Shown piece by piece: positions 62,408-64,000 of a DNA stretch of 64,000 nucleotides. Origin of the DNA: Polaromonas sp. JS666. GTDB taxonomy: Bacteria > Pseudomonadota > Gammaproteobacteria > Burkholderiales > Burkholderiaceae_C. The notes under the pieces were generated by a model. That model saw only the letters and a list, made by a program, of their open reading frames with translations, did no database searches and was not told the origin of the DNA. Position numbers and translations under genes: made by a program. The stretch lies in contig NZ_FNHX01000003.1 of the NCBI RefSeq assembly GCF_900103405.1, forward strand, positions 186,001 to 250,000, read 5' to 3'. Position 1 is the stretch's first letter. Each line of letters opens with the position of its first letter.

Positions 62408-64000
62408 GCCGCAGCGTGCTTTATTCGTCCAGCCCCCTGCTGGCCAGCAAGACACCGGTCTGGCGCAGCAAGTTCATCGTGGCCGGCATCGCGCTGGCCT
62501 TTGCCGGGCTGGCCGGCCGGGCGGCCTACATCCAGATTTTTGGCAATGAGTTCTTCCAGAAGCAGGGCGAGGTGCGTTTTGCCCGCACGTTGGAGCTGCC
62601 CGCCAACCGCGGTCGCATCCTGGACCGCAACGGCCTGATCCTCGCGTCCAGCGTGCCGGCCTCCAGCATCTGGGCCATTCCCGAAGACGTCCAGGCCAGC
62701 AAGGCGCAGCTTGCCGAGCTGGCCACGCTGCTGGAAATGCCGCTGGCGGACCTCAACAAGAAGCTCGGCGATGAGGACAAGACCTTTGTCTGGCTCAAGC
62801 GCCAGGTCGACGAGCCGGTGGCGCAAAAAATCCACGCGATCGGCATCAAGGGCATTTACCAGCGCAAGGAATACAAGCGCCAGTATCCCGAAGGTGAAAC
62901 CACGGCCCACGTGGTGGGCTTCACCAACGTCGAGGACCGCGGCCAGGAAGGCATCGAGCTGGCCTTCAACAAGGACCTGGCGGGCAAGGCCGGTTCGCGC
63001 CGCGTGATCAAGGACCGCCTGGGCCGCGTCGTCGAGGACGTCGGCGAGCAGATGCCTCCCGTCGAAGGCAAGGACATCCAGCTGAGCATAGACAGCAAGG
63101 TGCAGTTCTTTGCCTACCAGAAGCTGCGCGACGCGGTTATCGCGCGCAAGGCCAAGGCCGGCAGCGTTGTTGTGCTGGACTCCACCACCGGTGAGGTGCT
63201 GGCGCTGGTGAACTATCCCAGTTACGTGCCCGACAGGCGGAAAAACCTGACCGGCGAGCAACTGCGCAACCGTGCCCTCACCGACACTTTCGAACCCGGC
63301 TCCACGATGAAGCCGATCACGGTGGCCATGGCGCTGGAAGCCGGGCGCATCAAGCCGCAAACCATCATCGAAACCGGTCCCGGCCGCTACAGCCTGGGCG
63401 GTTTCACCATCAGCGACACCCACAACTACGGCACGCTGACGGTGGAGGGCGTCATCCAGAAATCCAGCAACGTCGGGGCGCTGAAGATCGCCCAGAAAAT
63501 GAGCCCGCAGGAAATGTGGGAAACCTATATGGCGCTGGGCTACGGGCAAAAACCGCAGATCCAGTTTCCCGGCGCTGTCACGGGGCGTGTGCGGCCCTGG
63601 AAGACCTGGCGTCCCGTCGAACAGGCGACCATGGCCTACGGCTACGGTCTGTCGGCCTCGCTGTTCCAGATGGCGCACTCCTACACCGCGTTCGCGCACG
63701 ACGGCCAGATCATTCCCGTCACCATGCTCAAGAGCAGTGAGCCCGCGGTGGGCGTGCAGGTTTTCTCCGCGGCGAACGCGCATGCCGTTCGCCGCATGCT
63801 GCAGATGGCCGCCGCTCCCGGTGGCACCGGCCCGCTGGCCCAAACCGTGGGCTATTCGGTGGGCGGCAAGTCGGGAACGGCGCACAAGCAGGTCGGCAAA
63901 GGTTATGCCACCAACAAATACCGCGCCTGGTTCACCGGCATGGCGCCCATAGAGGCCCCGCGCATCATCGTCGGCGTGATGATCGATGAGCCCAGCGACG
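62404..64000 (+). CDS. ftsI: Peptidoglycan D,D-transpeptidase FtsI (PBP3), C-terminus beyond window
   Basis: Divisome transpeptidase; 532 codons visible. One N-terminal helix (about 22-45), a dimerization domain with ANRGRILDRNG, then the transpeptidase domain: nucleophile S300 in PGSTMKP, SSN at 354-356, and KSGT with K489. The window stops at DEPSD, leaving roughly the last 40-50 residues out. It overlaps ftsL by ATGA. Target of beta-lactams such as cephalexin. Confidence 0.95.
   Translation, partial: MSRSVLYSSSPLLASKTPVWRSKFIVAGIALAFAGLAGRAAYIQIFGNEFFQKQGEVRFARTLELPANRGRILDRNGLILASSVPASSIWAIPEDVQASKAQLAELATLLEMPLADLNKKLGDEDKTFVWLKRQVDEPVAQKIHAIGIKGIYQRKEYKRQYPEGETTAHVVGFTNVEDRGQEGIELAFNKDLAGKAGSRRVIKDRLGRVVEDVGEQMPPVEGKDIQLSIDSKVQFFAYQKLRDAVIARKAKAGSVVVLDSTTGEVLALVNYPSYVPDRRKNLTGEQLRNRALTDTFEPGSTMKPITVAMALEAGRIKPQTIIETGPGRYSLGGFTISDTHNYGTLTVEGVIQKSSNVGALKIAQKMSPQEMWETYMALGYGQKPQIQFPGAVTGRVRPWKTWRPVEQATMAYGYGLSASLFQMAHSYTAFAHDGQIIPVTMLKSSEPAVGVQVFSAANAHAVRRMLQMAAAPGGTGPLAQTVGYSVGGKSGTAHKQVGKGYATNKYRAWFTGMAPIEAPRIIVGVMIDEPSD

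Overview
The window is chromosomal DNA from a GC-rich betaproteobacterium, most likely order Burkholderiales, family Comamonadaceae (Polaromonas/Rhodoferax/Variovorax-like). This rests on the gene families, the Burkholderiales-type DksA, the dapF-DUF484-xerC and mraZ-rsmH-ftsL-ftsI orders, and a Comamonadaceae-style intergenic repeat. The genus is an inference. Genes are dense, many neighbours overlap by 4 bp (ATGA), and I see no tRNA, CRISPR array, prophage or insertion sequence.

Layout. 1-2380: a heavy-metal exporter ATPase (cut at the left edge) divergent from its MerR regulator, sharing a promoter with the 19-bp spacer typical of MerR control. 2463-11284: a TetR regulator and seven tightly coupled CoA-metabolism genes (SDR, biotin-dependent acyl-CoA carboxylase beta and alpha, two acyl-CoA dehydrogenases, an enoyl-CoA hydratase, a thioesterase). 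The set resembles the acyclic-terpene utilization (Atu) pathway more than the leucine (Liu) pathway. 11387-15574: trehalose genes otsB, a GH15 enzyme and otsA. 15624-21271: cca, NIPSNAP, a GST, a TylF-type methyltransferase, an NDUFA9-like SDR, a hemerythrin and a YdeI-like protein. 21375-28109: a LIV-type ABC transporter operon that includes an acyl-CoA ligase. Divergent from it, 28218-30768 holds an AtuA homologue split into two genes plus another enoyl-CoA hydratase. These two blocks look like the uptake, activation and AtuA part of the same kind of pathway as 2.5-11.3 kb.

30772-33105: a YciA-like thioesterase and an Atm1-type ABC exporter. 33383-39359: a LysR (HypT-like) regulator, aspartase and the glutamate/aspartate importer gltIJKL, a coherent aspartate uptake and deamination unit. 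39498-43769: pyrC, a DUF3025 gene, htpX with a good sigma-32-like promoter, lepB and proQ. 43810-46103: flavin reductase and an FAD-dependent dehydrogenase. 46186-46530: RNase P RNA (rnpB). 46523-49775: DUF2127, an orphan amino-acid-binding lipoprotein and a NUDIX-metallo-beta-lactamase fusion. 49852-54363: dapF, DUF484, xerC and a 7TM receptor with a degenerate GGDEF domain. 54572-60274: rlmI, a G3E/CobW GTPase, a DksA with a long Ala/Lys/Pro-rich N-terminus, and a STAS-like protein. 60709-64000: the start of the division and cell wall cluster (mraZ, rsmH, ftsL, ftsI cut at the right edge), preceded by four AGTG boxes spaced exactly 10 bp apart.

Most notable for follow-up are the two-part Atu-like catabolic gene set with its own LIV-type importer, the MraZ box array, the NUDIX-MBL fusion, the inverted pair of 29-bp identical intergenic repeats, and the unusual hairpins at 16963-17014 and 57231-57251.
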